A stretch of 22,338 bases of DNA from Branchiostoma floridae. Its lineage: Eukaryota > Chordata > Leptocardii > Amphioxiformes > Branchiostomatidae. The notes beneath the pieces were generated by a model that worked only from the letters and a program-made list of their open reading frames with translations, was not told the origin of the DNA and did not search any database. The stretch lies in the NCBI RefSeq assembly GCF_000003815.2, contig NC_049981.1, forward strand, positions 4,755,821-4,778,158. The letters are read 5' to 3'. Made by a program: the position numbers and the translations under genes. Within the stretch, counting starts at the first letter, position 1. Each line of letters begins with the position of its first letter. This document shows, one piece after another, positions 7,773 to 17,842 of the stretch.

Positions 7773-9421
7773 ATGTATGAGCAAGCGGAGCCGGTCCGGT
7801 CTCCCGTCTCTGGGACCGGCAGTGGCCGAACCACCGGGCCGCCGCCTCAATCACCTACTGTCCACCTGAGCGCTTCAAGAGGGCGTGCTCGCTATGGTAA
7901 AGGCGCTGCAGACAAGGGTGAAGAAGACCAAGAAACCTCGGACACGTACGAAGAAGCCGAGGCGGTGAAACGTGACGCAACAGACACGTCTGCAGGTAGC
8001 CTATGTCTTAATTTGTAGCTTTCTTTTCCTTCTTTTTTCGAATAGGATGCTGTAAGTACTGTTTTTGTATATATCTTGAAAATTCTGTCTTGTGTCATTA
8101 TGTTGATGATGGATTTTAAGTTGAATTCATCATAATTGTAACCTTTTTTGCAGACGGTATGTATAAGGGAGCAGCAAATGGCCGCCAAGCTCTTTGTAGC
8201 TTCATCCGCTCCCGCCGTATCTGTTTGGCCGCCGCTACTGTTGCAGTCCTTGTCGTGATTGGACTTTTCATAATGTTCTTCATCAATAATAAGGTGAACA
8301 ATGCTAAATCTCAAAAGGTTAAGTTTTTTTATCATGATATTATAATGGAATTTTATTGTTTCCATCTGTACTAGACCCATTAAATAAGCAGTACTTTTTT
8401 GCATGTAGACAGAAAATTACGTGTTTTAAGTAGTCTTACTTCAACTAAAACCTAAAAATACTACTTTCATATTAAGCCTGGGTCTCCTTACTCGTACAAA
8501 ACGTTACGTTTCCTTTTTTCTTTGGTTCTTGTCATATCAAAGTTTTTATTTTGATATTTGTGTTTGTAAAGGAAATATCGCAGCTGACCGTCACTGTGAA
8601 CGACTTGAAACGTGATCTGGAGAACATGCCTCAACGCGATGTTGACAACGAGCAAAACCAAACTGCTGCAATGGAGAGTCTTCTTGGGATTACAAAGATG
8701 CCAGGTAAGGTAAAATTAGCTACAGATATATTTTTCTCTTTATTTTACTTGTTGTAATCCTGATATAGCCCATTTCAGGCTCCACATGTCGCTGAAATTA
8801 GTATAAACTAAACAAATAGAAAGACAACACATCAGCATATCAGAGGAGTTTGGTGCTGCCCGAAACTATTAGTATGCCACATATGGAAACTGTAGTTTTG
8901 GGCCGGCCAACGTCTTTGGTACATTATATAACAACATTATGCAAACACACATCATCTACATAATCTAATACTCTACTTCCTTCTGTTCCGTCCCAGCTTC
9001 TCTGTCCCTACAAAGTGTGCTCGAGCAGCTGCAGGCTGACATACAACAGCTCCAGGTAGAGATGGGGGCCAAGGAGCAAATGCCCCAAGCTAAAATGCAG
9101 CAACTTCTTGCCAAAGACCAAGAGATAGAAGCCGTAATGCAGCAGCTTCAAAATGAGATGGCGGCCAAAGATCAGAAGTACCAGGCAGAGATGCAGCAGC
9201 TTCAGGCAGAGATTCAGCAGCTTCAGGCAGAGATGGCGACCAAGGACGTGCGGATCCAGCACATGGAACAGCGAGACTACATCGAACGCTGTAAGTTGCG
9301 ATGTTTAATAGTGGAATTATATTGTATATTTAAAGTTGCATGACCGGTCTGTGAGGTAAACAATTTTTTATCTAGAACCGGAGAGAAAAAAGGTGAGAAA
9401 GAGAAAAAGTTTGGAACGTAA

Positions 9422-9481
<60 letters not shown>

Positions 9482-10031
9482 TAGAGCGCAAGACTTTGAT
9501 GTAAGAAAGACTAAGAGAGAAAGAGGGAGAGAGAAGTGTTAGATGGTGTATTTGCTCATGGGCTAGCTGTTTTGTGTAGCTATGCCTAAAAAACGTGTGC
9601 CGTTGTGAAACTCGTGTTCAACCTATTTACATTTTCGTTTGCGTAAACGTGGTGCCTCGTTAGCCTTTTCATGTGCGACGCTGGCAGTCACTACTGAGAC
9701 CTGACCACGACGCTAAATACATCATTTTACACTTTCCATATTAGGCGAAAACGGTACATTGGTAACACCAGCGGGCGCCTTCATGTCTGTGTTCGGGGAT
9801 CGCCAACTCGACCTGACCGCCACGTTCAGCAGCGCCTTCCGGACAACCCCCGTGGTGACTGTGGGCTGGGCAGTGCTGGACCATTTCGAAAGTGATGTTG
9901 ATGGTAATGGTAACATCCGCTTTAGGGCCAACGTGGTGTCGGTCTCCACAACAAGTCTGACTGTGCGAATCGGCACTTGGAGTAATTCAAAGTTGTACGG
10001 TGCCAGTATCCACTGGATGGCCTGCGCATGA
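7773..10031 (+). CDS. Gene 3: type II membrane H-type lectin (long form, intact)
   Basis: Five exons: 7773-7995, 8154-8293, 8572-8704, 8997-9290 and 9745-10031. Phases are 1, 0, 1, 1, all with GT-AG borders, totalling 1077 bases and 358 residues. Residues 1-74 are the cytoplasmic tail (MYEQAEP..., GPPPQSP, TYEEAEAV). About 97-118 is the transmembrane helix (TVAVLVVIGLFIMFF) after the basic FIRSRRIC. Residues 122-166 are a stalk exon (EISQLTVTVNDLKRDLENM) found only in long genes, with an NQT glycosylation sequon. Residues 167-263 are a coiled coil with QLQ/QLL spaced 18, 14, 18 and 7. The lectin domain spans 264-358, starts at Cys and ends WMACA. Its binding loop reads TWSN where short genes have TWHN. 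An inserted loop, DVDGNGNI, resembles an EF-hand calcium loop. Ligand and partners are unknown. Confidence 0.85.
9420..9483 (+). repeat. (GA)n microsatellite in intron 4 of gene 3
   Basis: Purine-only GA-rich array about 310 bases before the lectin exon. The matching intron of gene 5 has only short scattered GAGA runs, so the array expanded after the duplication. Confidence 0.9.
9894..9917 (+). other. EF-hand-like loop DVDGNGNI in the lectin domain of gene 3
   Basis: The codons read Asp-Val-Asp-Gly-Asn-Gly-Asn-Ile, matching positions 1, 3, 5, 6 and 8 of an EF-hand loop. The usual Glu at position 12 is Ala. Gene 5 has DDDGNANI at the same place, and genes 0, 1, 2, 4 and 6 lack the insertion. 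Metal binding is untested. Confidence 0.4.
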
Positions 10032-10127
10032 GATGTATAACCTACACAGGCACTGGTCTAAGTCGTGTGGCCCGAGTTGTAGTGGTCGACACGATGCACC
10101 TTAACAACATACGGTCATCACAGATTA

Positions 10128-10133
10128 AATAAA
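10128..10133 (+). terminator. Polyadenylation signal of gene 3
   Basis: AATAAA about 100 bases after the stop codon, in the AATAAAAGGAATGATTG context shared with gene 0. The 10134-10451 stretch after it is intergenic, aligns with the region after gene 5 (16879-17214) and shows no gene. Confidence 0.6.
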
Positions 10134-10451
10134 AGGAATGATTGGATTTAAATGTTTCTTTTCTATCTTTGTTACGTGCTTTCCTTTCTATTTCATTTGT
10201 TCAGAATAAGCCACATTTTAGCCTGGTATCCATATATCTGTATTATAGCTGTCCTCTCCGTATTTGATGAGGGGACAGAAGAGAAACTATGATAAGGCTA
10301 GCCACATTTCGGATCCCTTTGCATGCTGGGAAAACGGACAACATAGACTGGATTAAACATAGTACGCATGAGTCCCATCATTATGATTTTTTCTAGTTAC
10401 TTTCGGACAGACGAGGGCAATGTAGCACTGCACTCAAGTTAATAACTTATA

Positions 10452-11429
10452 TTAACCATCAAACACCCGAGTGGGGTACATTTGGACCCCAGGAGTACAT
10501 TTTGAAGTACCATTTGAACATTTTTAATCTGAAGAAAAATTCCTACCGTGACTTTGTCAGTCAATATCTTCTATACCTTCTCCTAAGTTTTTATGAAGAT
10601 TGGGACAATACTGTGGAAACTATAAAGAAAGTCTGTGTTCAGTCCCTCTGGGGTCCAAACGGACCCCATCAAAAAAGGGCAGTTTTTGAAATAAACTTTT
10701 GGAACTAACTCCTTAACTACTTATCGTATGACCACCAAACTTTCACAGGATAATAAACATGTAAAGTTAAATCATCAGAAAAACTTCTGTGTCATTACCA
10801 TATGATATGACGACATTATGACGTCATTTAGCTAATAAGGGCGGCCATCTTGGATTTTAGTAATAACGTCATGAAATTAGCATAAATTGTAAATTTTGAC
10901 TCATGAAAATAATTTTGAATTTCATGGAATTTAATTGTTGTAAGAAAACAAGTGTAGTTTACCAAGAAAACCTTGTTTAAGGCGAAATTGGCAAATTTTG
11001 GCAAAAATATGCCTGTCAGAATTCCGTTGCCATGGCAACCCCAAAAACGGATCAACTTCTTTTATTGACTACAAAATTTTACTATCAATATTTTATGATA
11101 TATTACCAAGTTTCGTAGCTTTAGCTCTTGCCGTTCATGAGTTATACGATATAAAAGTTGCTGAAGGCCTCAAAATTCCACTCTCTGGTCAGAATAGGTT
11201 TAGTGCAAAAAGTGGTCCTTTTGATCTTTTGCATGAATTATGATGATAAGCTGGAAACAGCAACACCTTAACATGTCAAAATATTTCTCTTGCATTGACG
11301 AAGCAATGTATGCAGAATTATCACCGATAAAAATTAGAACTGAGATTTTATGAACAAAACATTTTGGGGCCGTTTGGACCCCACTCGGTCATTCTAGTCG
11401 CAAAAAAGGGTCGGGTGCTTGAGGGTTAA
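10452..11429. mobile_element. TTAA-flanked piggyBac-like non-autonomous element (970 bp)
   Basis: The insert 10456-11425 is flanked by TTAA on both sides (10452-10455, 11426-11429). Its ends are inverted repeats: CCATCAAACACCCGA on the left and, read inward from the right, CCCTCAAGCACCCGA (13 of 15 identical). The undisturbed paralogous site after gene 5 reads TATATTAACAGTGCC with a single TTAA at 17215-17218. TTAA targets and CC-starting ends are typical of piggyBac-type elements. No transposase reading frame is visible, so the element would need an enzyme supplied elsewhere. Three near-palindromes of GGGGTCCAAACGGACCCC type lie at 10473-10490, 10650-10667 and 11366-11382. A perfect GTTGCCATGGCAAC palindrome is at 11026-11039. 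Confidence 0.85.
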
Positions 11430-11621
11430 CAGTGCCGCATACACATTACGGACATAAGGTCTTTTGCCTCCCCAACCTCTATTTTATTTAGTATCTGTTT
11501 TGACAAGGTTTACTTTCATACATACGAGTACTTAAATCAACTCCTTTATCTTGAAAATTGGTCTGCCACAAGCTGAAAAACAAAATGCCATTAGCTGCAC
11601 ATTATACAGAAGCAGTTCTTT

Positions 11622-11657
11622 GATAAAAGGGCAAACATACTCCTTATTATTCAGATT
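11622..11657 (+). promoter_or_regulatory. Predicted core promoter of gene 4
   Basis: TATA-like GATAAAAGG at 11622-11630 and initiator TCAGATT with A at 11653, 31 bases downstream. The block upstream is closest to the truncated promoter at 17282-17519 and lacks the EGR-like GCGTGGGCG seen at genes 1, 2, 3 and 5. Confidence 0.5.
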
Positions 11658-11730
11658 AAGCTCCACAAGATTGAACATATTCATGCTTATTTCAATACAT
11701 GGGTCGGTATCAGTCTGCCAGTACATTAAA

Positions 11731-13745
11731 ATGTACGAGCGGCCACAGTCGGTCCGGTCTCCCGTCTCTGGGCCCGGCAGTGGCCGAACCACCGGGCCGC
11801 CGCCTCAATCACCTACTGTCCACCTGAGCGCTTCAAGAGGGCGTGCTCGCTGTGGTAAAGGCGCTACAGACAAGCAGGAAGAAGACCAAGAAACTTCGGA
11901 CACGTACGAAGAAGCCGAGGCGGTGAAACGTGACGCAACATACACGTTTGCAGGTATGTCGTTGTATGTAATTTTTGTTCAAATCTCTAAAATTCTATCT
12001 TTGTGATGTTATGCTGATGATGGATTACAAGTTAACATAATTTTTGTAACCTAAACAAATGATTAATTTGTAATTATTTTTGTCAGACCGCAAGTACAGG
12101 GGAGCAGCAAGTGGTCGCCAAACTTTTTGTAGCTTCATCCGCTCTCACCGTATCTGCATAGAGGCCGCTACTGTTGTGGTCATTAGCCTTGTTGCGATGG
12201 GACTCTGCATAATGTTCTTCATCAATAATAAGGTAAGCACTGCTAAATCTGAAAAGCTTAAGTTTTAATGCTATCCGGGAAAGGTTTCTTCCAAACTTTG
12301 ACTGAGTTAAGGCGGCCCAGGCACTTGTACTCCGTGTTTGAGTTCCTTCTCGTGTAAATGAATTTTTTATTATCTGATTTGAAAAGGTCCACTTTGATAC
12401 ATGCTAATACTCGTAGATCGACTCCTTCATCTTAAAGATTGGTCTGCAGCAAGCCGAAAAAACAAAATTCCTTTAGCAGCACATCATACAGAACCAGTTC
12501 TTTTATAAAAGGACAACTATCCTTCTTATTCAGATTATGCTTTACCTTACAAGATTGGACATATACATGCTTATTTCAATACAGGCTGTAGACAATGTGT
12601 CTGCCAGTACAGTAAACATGTACGAGCAATCGGAGCTTAAGCTTCAATTCTAATGCTATCCGAAAACGTTTCTTCTAATCCTCGGGTGAGTTAGGGCGGC
12701 CCAGGCACTCGCAGTCCGTGTTCAAATTCCTTCGCGTGTAAATGATTTTTTTTTCATTGTCTGTTTTGAAAGGTTCTCTTTAACACTTTGATACTCGTAG
12801 ATGGACTCCTATGAGGCAGATGTGCAACAACTTCAGGCAGAGATAATAGCCAAAGAAAAGATGTTCCAGGCTAAGATGCATCAGCTTCAGACAGAGATGA
12901 CAGCCAAAGAACAGATGTTCCAGGCTGAGATCCAACAACTTCAAACCGAGATGGCGGCCAAGGACAACAGGACACATGTAGAAGACATGGAACAGCGAGA
13001 CTACGTCGAACGCTGTAAGTGATGATGCTTGATTCTCTTTTCGAATTACATTTATTAAATGTATTGATATATGAAGTTGAATGAGCGGTCAGTGATTCAA
13101 ATGTTTCCCGGCAAAATATTGAGTGTAAGATTAACTCTATATAGATTGGGGGGGCTTAAAGTGCCTACGGCAACTTTGATGTTGTATAACTGCCGAACGA
13201 CGATGCTAGGACCACGAAACTTTGTGATTTGGTGACTGTACTTCTATTGAATTTTTCTGCCACTTCCTTCTAGTGACTCTGAAGAAGAGTGATAGATATC
13301 ACTCGAAGCGTCCGAAAGTAAATTTCCATAAATCTCTGTTGCAGAGATTGAATTGTATTTGAACATAGTGTATGTCGTTATGCAAGTCTTATAAAACAAA
13401 TAAGCATTTCGGTTTAAATGTTGTGCTGTTGTAAAAACGGACACATTTGAAATGTTCGTATTAGGTGAAAGTGGGAACTTGGAAACACCTAAGAAAAAGA
13501 AAGCTTCTTTATTTCCACCCGGCTATGGCAACCGGTACCACGACCTGACCGCCACGTTCAGCAGGGCCTTCCGGAAAACCCCCGTGGTGACCGTGGGCTT
13601 GACGAATGTGGATCACTACCCTGGTCACATCCGCGTCTCAGCTAGAGTGACCTCCGTCACTAAAACCGCTCTGACGGTGCAAATCGGCACCTGGCATAAT
13701 TCCGAGATGTACCAAGCTAAAGTCCGCTGGATGGCCTGTGCATGA
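11731..13745 (+). CDS. Gene 4: type II membrane H-type lectin (short form, intact)
   Basis: Exons 11731-11953, 12087-12232, 12801-13014 and 13465-13745 have exactly the lengths of gene 1 (223, 146, 214, 281), giving 287 residues. Differences from gene 1: the N-terminus is MYERPQSVRSP, GRARCGKG replaces GRARYGKG, the transmembrane segment has GLCIMFF, the stalk starts MDSYEADVQQLQ, and the lectin domain has FRKTP and VRWMACA where other copies have FRTTP and VHWMACA. The coiled-coil exon keeps the complete EQRDYVERC end that is deleted in gene 2, its closest relative. The binding loop keeps TWHN. The upstream side is bordered by the TTAA element, about 190 bases before the TATA-like box. Role as in gene 1, by family inference. 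Confidence 0.85.
12360..12653 (+). promoter_or_regulatory. Intronic promoter copy with TATA box and mini-ORF (gene 4)
   Basis: Counterpart of the gene 2 intronic block. TATAAAAGG lies at 12504-12512, followed by the TTCAGATTA initiator-like stretch and ATG 12618, which opens MYEQSELKLQF and stops at 12651-12653. The TATA box and the short frame are both kept in the two duplicated genes, although the codons after the sixth differ. Confidence 0.45.
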
Positions 13746-13889
13746 GATATGAAAGTTACGCCGGCACTTGCTTTGGTTTAGCAGGAAGGGTCTATACCCT
13801 ATGTATAGTTTATAACCCCTGTCGCAGATATGAATTACGCTCTCTGCATTTCAATTACATATGGTTGGGGAAGAAAGTTGAATATACAA

Positions 13890-13895
13890 AATAAA
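13890..13895 (+). terminator. Polyadenylation signal of gene 4
   Basis: AATAAA 145 bases after the stop codon, in the same context as after gene 1. The sequence from here to about 14190 is intergenic and matches 4324-4620. Confidence 0.6.
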
Positions 13896-14198
13896 TGGTT
13901 GAATCTTATTGTATACTGTCTGACTTTGTTGTTTCTTTCCCTTTTCTTGTCCGTCCAAATGTAGTTTAGAAGAGGCCGAATTTCAGATCCCATTGCTTGA
14001 TGAGAAAACAGTGAAATTCCAGACTGGATTGACAAAGTACGCATGCGCCTAGTACCTATTACCGTGGCAATATGTATACCCTAGTATTATCAAATCTTAG
14101 TTAACTTGTGTGTTGTTGTTTTGATTCTTTTTTCGAATTTTCGAATTTCGTTTGCTACGTCATATTATTAACGACCTGTACCTAGCCCTGTCGAGGAA

Positions 14199-14437
14199 CG
14201 AAAGTTAAACTAAGGTCTTAAATGAATAGGCGTAGGCGTAAGCGTGGGCGTAAATAAATTTATCTATTATCTGTTTTGAAAAGGTTCGCTTTAATACATA
14301 CTAATACTCGTAGATTGACTCCTTCATCCTAAAAATCGGTCTGCAACCAGCCGAAAAACAAAATACCATTAGCAGCACATCATACAGAAGAAGTTCTTTG
14401 ATAAAAGGGCAAACATACCCCTTCTTATTCATAATAA
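14199..14437 (+). promoter_or_regulatory. Predicted promoter of gene 5
   Basis: Same motif order as gene 3: CGAAAGTTAAAC at 14199-14210, GCGTGGGCG at 14242-14250, GATAAAAGG at 14400-14408, and an initiator-like A at 14431. Confidence 0.5.
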
Positions 14438-14510
14438 GCTCTACAGGATTGGCCATATTTATACCTATGTCAATCAGATTGTAGGTTATTTGTCTGCCAG
14501 TACAGTAAGC

Positions 14511-16758
14511 ATGTATGAGCAAGCGGAGCCGGTCCGGTCTCCCGTCTCTGGGACCGGCAGTGGCCGAACCACCGGGCCGCCGCCTCAATCACCTACTGTC
14601 CACCTGAGCGCTTCAAGAGGGCGTGCTCGCTATGGTAAAGGCGCTGCAGACAAGGGTGAAGAAGACCAAGAAACCTCGGACACGTACGAAGAAGCCGAGG
14701 CGGTGAAACGTGACGCAACAGACACGTCTGCAGGTAGCCTATGTCTTAATTTGTAGCTTTCTTTTCCTTCTTTTTTCGAATAGGATGCTGTAAGTACTGT
14801 TTTTGTATATATCTTGAAAATTCTGTCTTGTGTCATTATGTTGATGATGGATTTTAAGTTGAATTCATCATAATTGTAACCTTTATCATTTTTGTTGCAG
14901 ACGGTATGTATAAGGGAGCAGCAAATGGCCGCCAAGCTCTTTGTAGCTTCATCCGCTCCCGCCGTATCTGTTTGGCCGCCGCTACTGTTGCAGTCCTTGT
15001 CGTGATGGGACTCTTCATAATGTTCTTCATCAATAATAAGGTGAACAATGCTAAATCTCAAAAGGTTAAGTTTTTTATCATGATATCATAATGGAATTTT
15101 ATTGTTTCCATCTGTACTAGACCCATTAAATAAGCAGTCCTTTTTTGCATGTAGACAGAAAATTACGTGTTTTAAGTAGTCTTACTTCAACTAAAACCTA
15201 AAAATACTACTTTCATATTAAGCCTGGGTCTCCTTACTCGTACAAAACGTTTCCTTTTTTCTTTGATTCTTTTCATATCAAAGTTTTTATTTTGATGTTT
15301 AATTTTGTGTTTGTAAAGGAAATATTGCAGCTGACCGTCACTGTGAACGACTTGAAACGTGATCTGGAGAACATGCCTCAACGTGATGTTGACAACGAGC
15401 AAAGCCAAACTGCTGCAATGGAGAGTCTTCTTGGGATTACAAACATGCCAGGTAAGGTAAAATTAGCTACAGATATATTTTTCTCTTAATTTTACTTGTT
15501 GTAATCCTGATATAGCCTATTTCAGGCTCCACATGTCGCTGAAATTAGTATAAACTAAACAAATAGAAAGACAACAGCATATCAGAGGAGTTGGTGCTGC
15601 CCGATACTACGAGTATGCCACATATGGAAACTGTAGTTTTGGGCCGGCCAACGTCTTTGGTACATTATATAACAAAATTATGCAAACACACATCACCTAC
15701 ATTATCTAATACTCTACTTCCTTCTGTTCCGTCCCAGCTTCTCTGTCCCTACAAAGTGTGCTCGAGCAGCTGCAGGCCGACATGCAACAGCTTAAGGTGG
15801 AGACTGGGGCCAAGGAGCAAATGTCCCAGGCTAAAATGCAGCAACTTCTTGCCAAAGACCAAGAGATGGAAGCCGAAATGCAGCAGCTTCAAAACGAGAT
15901 GGCGGCCAAAGATCAGAAGTACCAGGCAGAGATGCAGCAGCTTCAGGCAGAGATGGCAGCCAAAGACCAGATGCACAAGGCTGAGATCCAACAACTTCAG
16001 ACCGAGATGGCGGCCAAGGACCAGATGATCCAGGACATTAAACATCGAACGCTGTAAGCAGTTATGTTTAAGATTGTTTTGATATTTAAAGTTGCATGAG
16101 CGGTCTGTGAGGTAAACATTATTCATCAAGAGTAGGACAGAAGAACGGATGAGAAAAAGAAAAAAGTTTGGTACGTGAGAAGGAGAAAAATAGATCGAGA
16201 GAGTGAGAGAGCAAGACATTTATGTAAGGAAGACTGAGAGAATAGGGAGAGAGAAGAGTTAAAAGAGATTTTTGCTCATGGCGTAGCTCGTTTGTGTAGC
16301 TATGCTTAGCGCCTAAGAACATGCGAAGTTGTTAAACTCTTGTTCAACCTATTTACATTTTCGCTTTGGTAAATGTGGTGCCTCGTTAGCCCTTTTCATG
16401 TGTGACGCTGGCAGTCACTACTGAGAACTGACCACTACGCTAAATACATCATTTTACACCTTCAATATTAGGCGAAAGCGGTACCTTGGTAACACCAGAT
16501 GACGTCTTCATGTCTGACTTCGGGGTTCGCCAACTCGACCTGACCGCCACGTTCAGCAGCGCCTTCCGAACAACCCCCGTGGTGACTGTGGGCTTGATGA
16601 AACTGGACCATTTCGAAAGTGATGATGATGGTAATGCTAACATCCGCGTCAGGGCTTGCGTGGTGTCCGTCTCCAAAACAAGTCTAACGTTGCGAATCGG
16701 CACCTGGAGTAATTCAAAGTTGTCCTATGCCAAAGTCCATTGGATGGCCTGTGCCTGA
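14511..16758 (+). pseudogene. Gene 5: long-form membrane lectin, frameshifted before the lectin domain
   Basis: Exons 14511-14733, 14901-15040, 15319-15451, 15738-16053 and 16472-16758. Exon 1 encodes the same 74 residues as gene 3, and exons 2 and 3 differ by one and two residues. The coiled-coil exon gains one 18-residue repeat but lacks 11 bases before its end (AACATCGAACGC replaces AACAGCGAGACTACATCGAACGC), so its length has the wrong phase. Read on, the frame gives KHRTL and stops at 16055-16057. If spliced, it runs about ten codons into exon 5 and stops at 16500-16502, before the lectin fold. Exon 5 remains open (95 residues, TWSN loop, DDDGNANI insertion, WMACA end) and differs from gene 3 at 19 positions. 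The stalk sequon of gene 3 (NQT) is SQT here. A recent pseudogene, a lectin-less membrane stalk or an assembly error are all possible. Confidence 0.75.
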
Positions 16759-16872
16759 GACGTACAACTTAGACAGGCACTCGATTGGTTAAATTCTCGT
16801 GACCTGAGTTGTAGTGGTCACAGAGAGGAATTATTTTGTAGTTTTACTGTGATAAAAGATCACCAAAGTTCA

Positions 16873-16878
16873 ATTAAA
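16873..16878 (+). terminator. Polyadenylation signal of gene 5 (ATTAAA variant)
   Basis: CAATTAAAAGGAATTATTGAATT stands where gene 3 has AATAAAAGGAATGATTG, so the canonical signal has become the common ATTAAA variant. Confidence 0.5.
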
Positions 16879-17281
16879 AGGAATTATTGAATTTAAGTGT
16901 TTCTTTTCTACTTTGTTGTGTGTTTACTTTATAGTGCAGTCGTTTAGAATGGCCACACTCCAGCCAGCTTTATTATAATAGTTCCCGAGTCTTCTCCGTA
17001 TTTAATGAGTGGACAGAGGAGACCTAATCGGGAAATATGATAAGGCTGGATACCAGGCTAGCCACATTCCCGATCCCTTTGCATGCTGGGAAAACGGACA
17101 ATTTAGACCGGATTAAACATAGTACGCATAAATCCCATCATTATGATTTTTTTCCATTTACTTTTCGACAGACGAGGGCAATGTAGCACTGCGCTCAAGT
17201 TTTCGTAATTTATATTAACAGTGCCACATACACATATTATAAGATATAGGTAGTCTTTTCTTTTGCCTCCCAACCTTTGTC

Positions 17282-17552
17282 TTATTTAGTATCTGTTTTG
17301 ATAAGGTTTTCTTTCATACATACGAGTATTTAAATCAACTCCTTCATCCTGAAAATTGGTCTGCAACCAGCCGAAAAACAAAATGCCATTCAGCACATAC
17401 AGAAGCAGTTCTTTGATAAAAGGGCATTATACTCCTTCTTATTCAGATTAAGCTCTACAAGATTGACAATATTTGTAAATATATACAGGAGTCGGTATCA
17501 GTCTGTCAGTACAGAAAACATGTACGAGCAGGCGGAGCCGTTCGGTCTCCCG
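17282..17552 (+). pseudogene. Truncated promoter and exon 1 of an array gene
   Basis: The promoter block matches that of gene 4 (GATAAAAGG at 17415-17423, CTTATTCAGATTAAGC, GTCGGTATCAGTCTG). ATG 17520 opens MYEQAEP, then homology to exon 1 ends around CGGTCTCCCG (17542-17551). The following bases, CCTCGTCGTAATTTAG, are unrelated. The remaining exon 1 and all of exon 2 are missing and the Penelope-like element follows. This was probably the original first exon of gene 6. Confidence 0.7.
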
Positions 17553-17800
17553 CCTCGTCGTAATTTAGAGCTCGCAGACTCGTCGTCCGATCGATTTTCG
17601 CTACATGTGACGGGGGTATTAGGACACAACATCGGGTATCGAACCCGAGAAGTGGTTCTTCACTAAAAGGTCTACCGGTTGATACAAATGTATCATGTAG
17701 AAGTACCGTGAAAGTCAATACGTCGATGTAGGTTAGACATCCAGGTAATAAGATACACAAAAAGTAGTTACTCAAGCAACTGGATATGGTTTTGGAAACG

Positions 17801-17842
17801 GTCAGACGTTTCGGATAGTATCTACTATCCTTCGTCAGTGAC
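17801..17842 (-). ncRNA. Hammerhead-ribozyme-like motif in the Penelope-like element
   Basis: On the - strand the order is helix I strand GUCA, core CUGACGA, an extra A, helix II GGAUAGU with loop AGAU and ACUAUCC (7 perfect pairs), GAAA, then ACGU, C, and helix I strand UGAC. This fits the core order CUGANGA - helix II - GAAA - helix III - C. Helix III is reduced to the self-complementary ACGU, which would favour a dimeric form. The predicted cleavage is after the C, between 17805 and 17804. The extra A beside helix II departs from the consensus. Penelope-like elements are known to carry such ribozymes. Confidence 0.55.

Larger units (their letters stand above)
5231..10451 (+). repeat. Segmental duplication, copy 1 (genes 2 and 3)
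   Basis: This segment and 11954-17214 carry the same order: short gene from intron 1 on, its 3' region, a long gene and its 3' region. Equivalent points lie 6723-6741 bases apart (for example lectin exons at 6724 and 13465, long-gene ATGs at 7773 and 14511). Introns as well as exons are almost identical up to about exon 4 of the long gene, which points to recent duplication or homogenisation. Confidence 0.8.
11954..17214 (+). repeat. Segmental duplication, copy 2 (genes 4 and 5)
   Basis: Counterpart of 5231-10451, offset by about 6.74 kb. It differs by the lack of the LINE-like and TTAA insertions, by having the complete stalk exon end in the short gene and a deletion in the long gene (the reverse of copy 1), and by increasing divergence towards the lectin exon of the long gene. 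Confidence 0.8.

Noticed and set aside
7892-8404. 170-codon - strand frame, with a relative at 14630-15061
   Set aside because: Antisense to exons 1 and 2 of the long genes and the intron between them; openness follows from the sense codons.
9008-9262. Leu/His-rich - strand frames (also 12780-12977 and 15749-16219)
   Set aside because: Antisense of the repeated coiled-coil codons.
10998-11243. 81-codon frame inside the TTAA element
   Set aside because: No similarity to transposase and no conserved motif; probably chance.
17632-17648. T-arm-like hairpin TCGGG-TATCGAA-CCCGA
   Set aside because: No matching acceptor stem, D-arm or anticodon arm around it, so no tRNA can be built.
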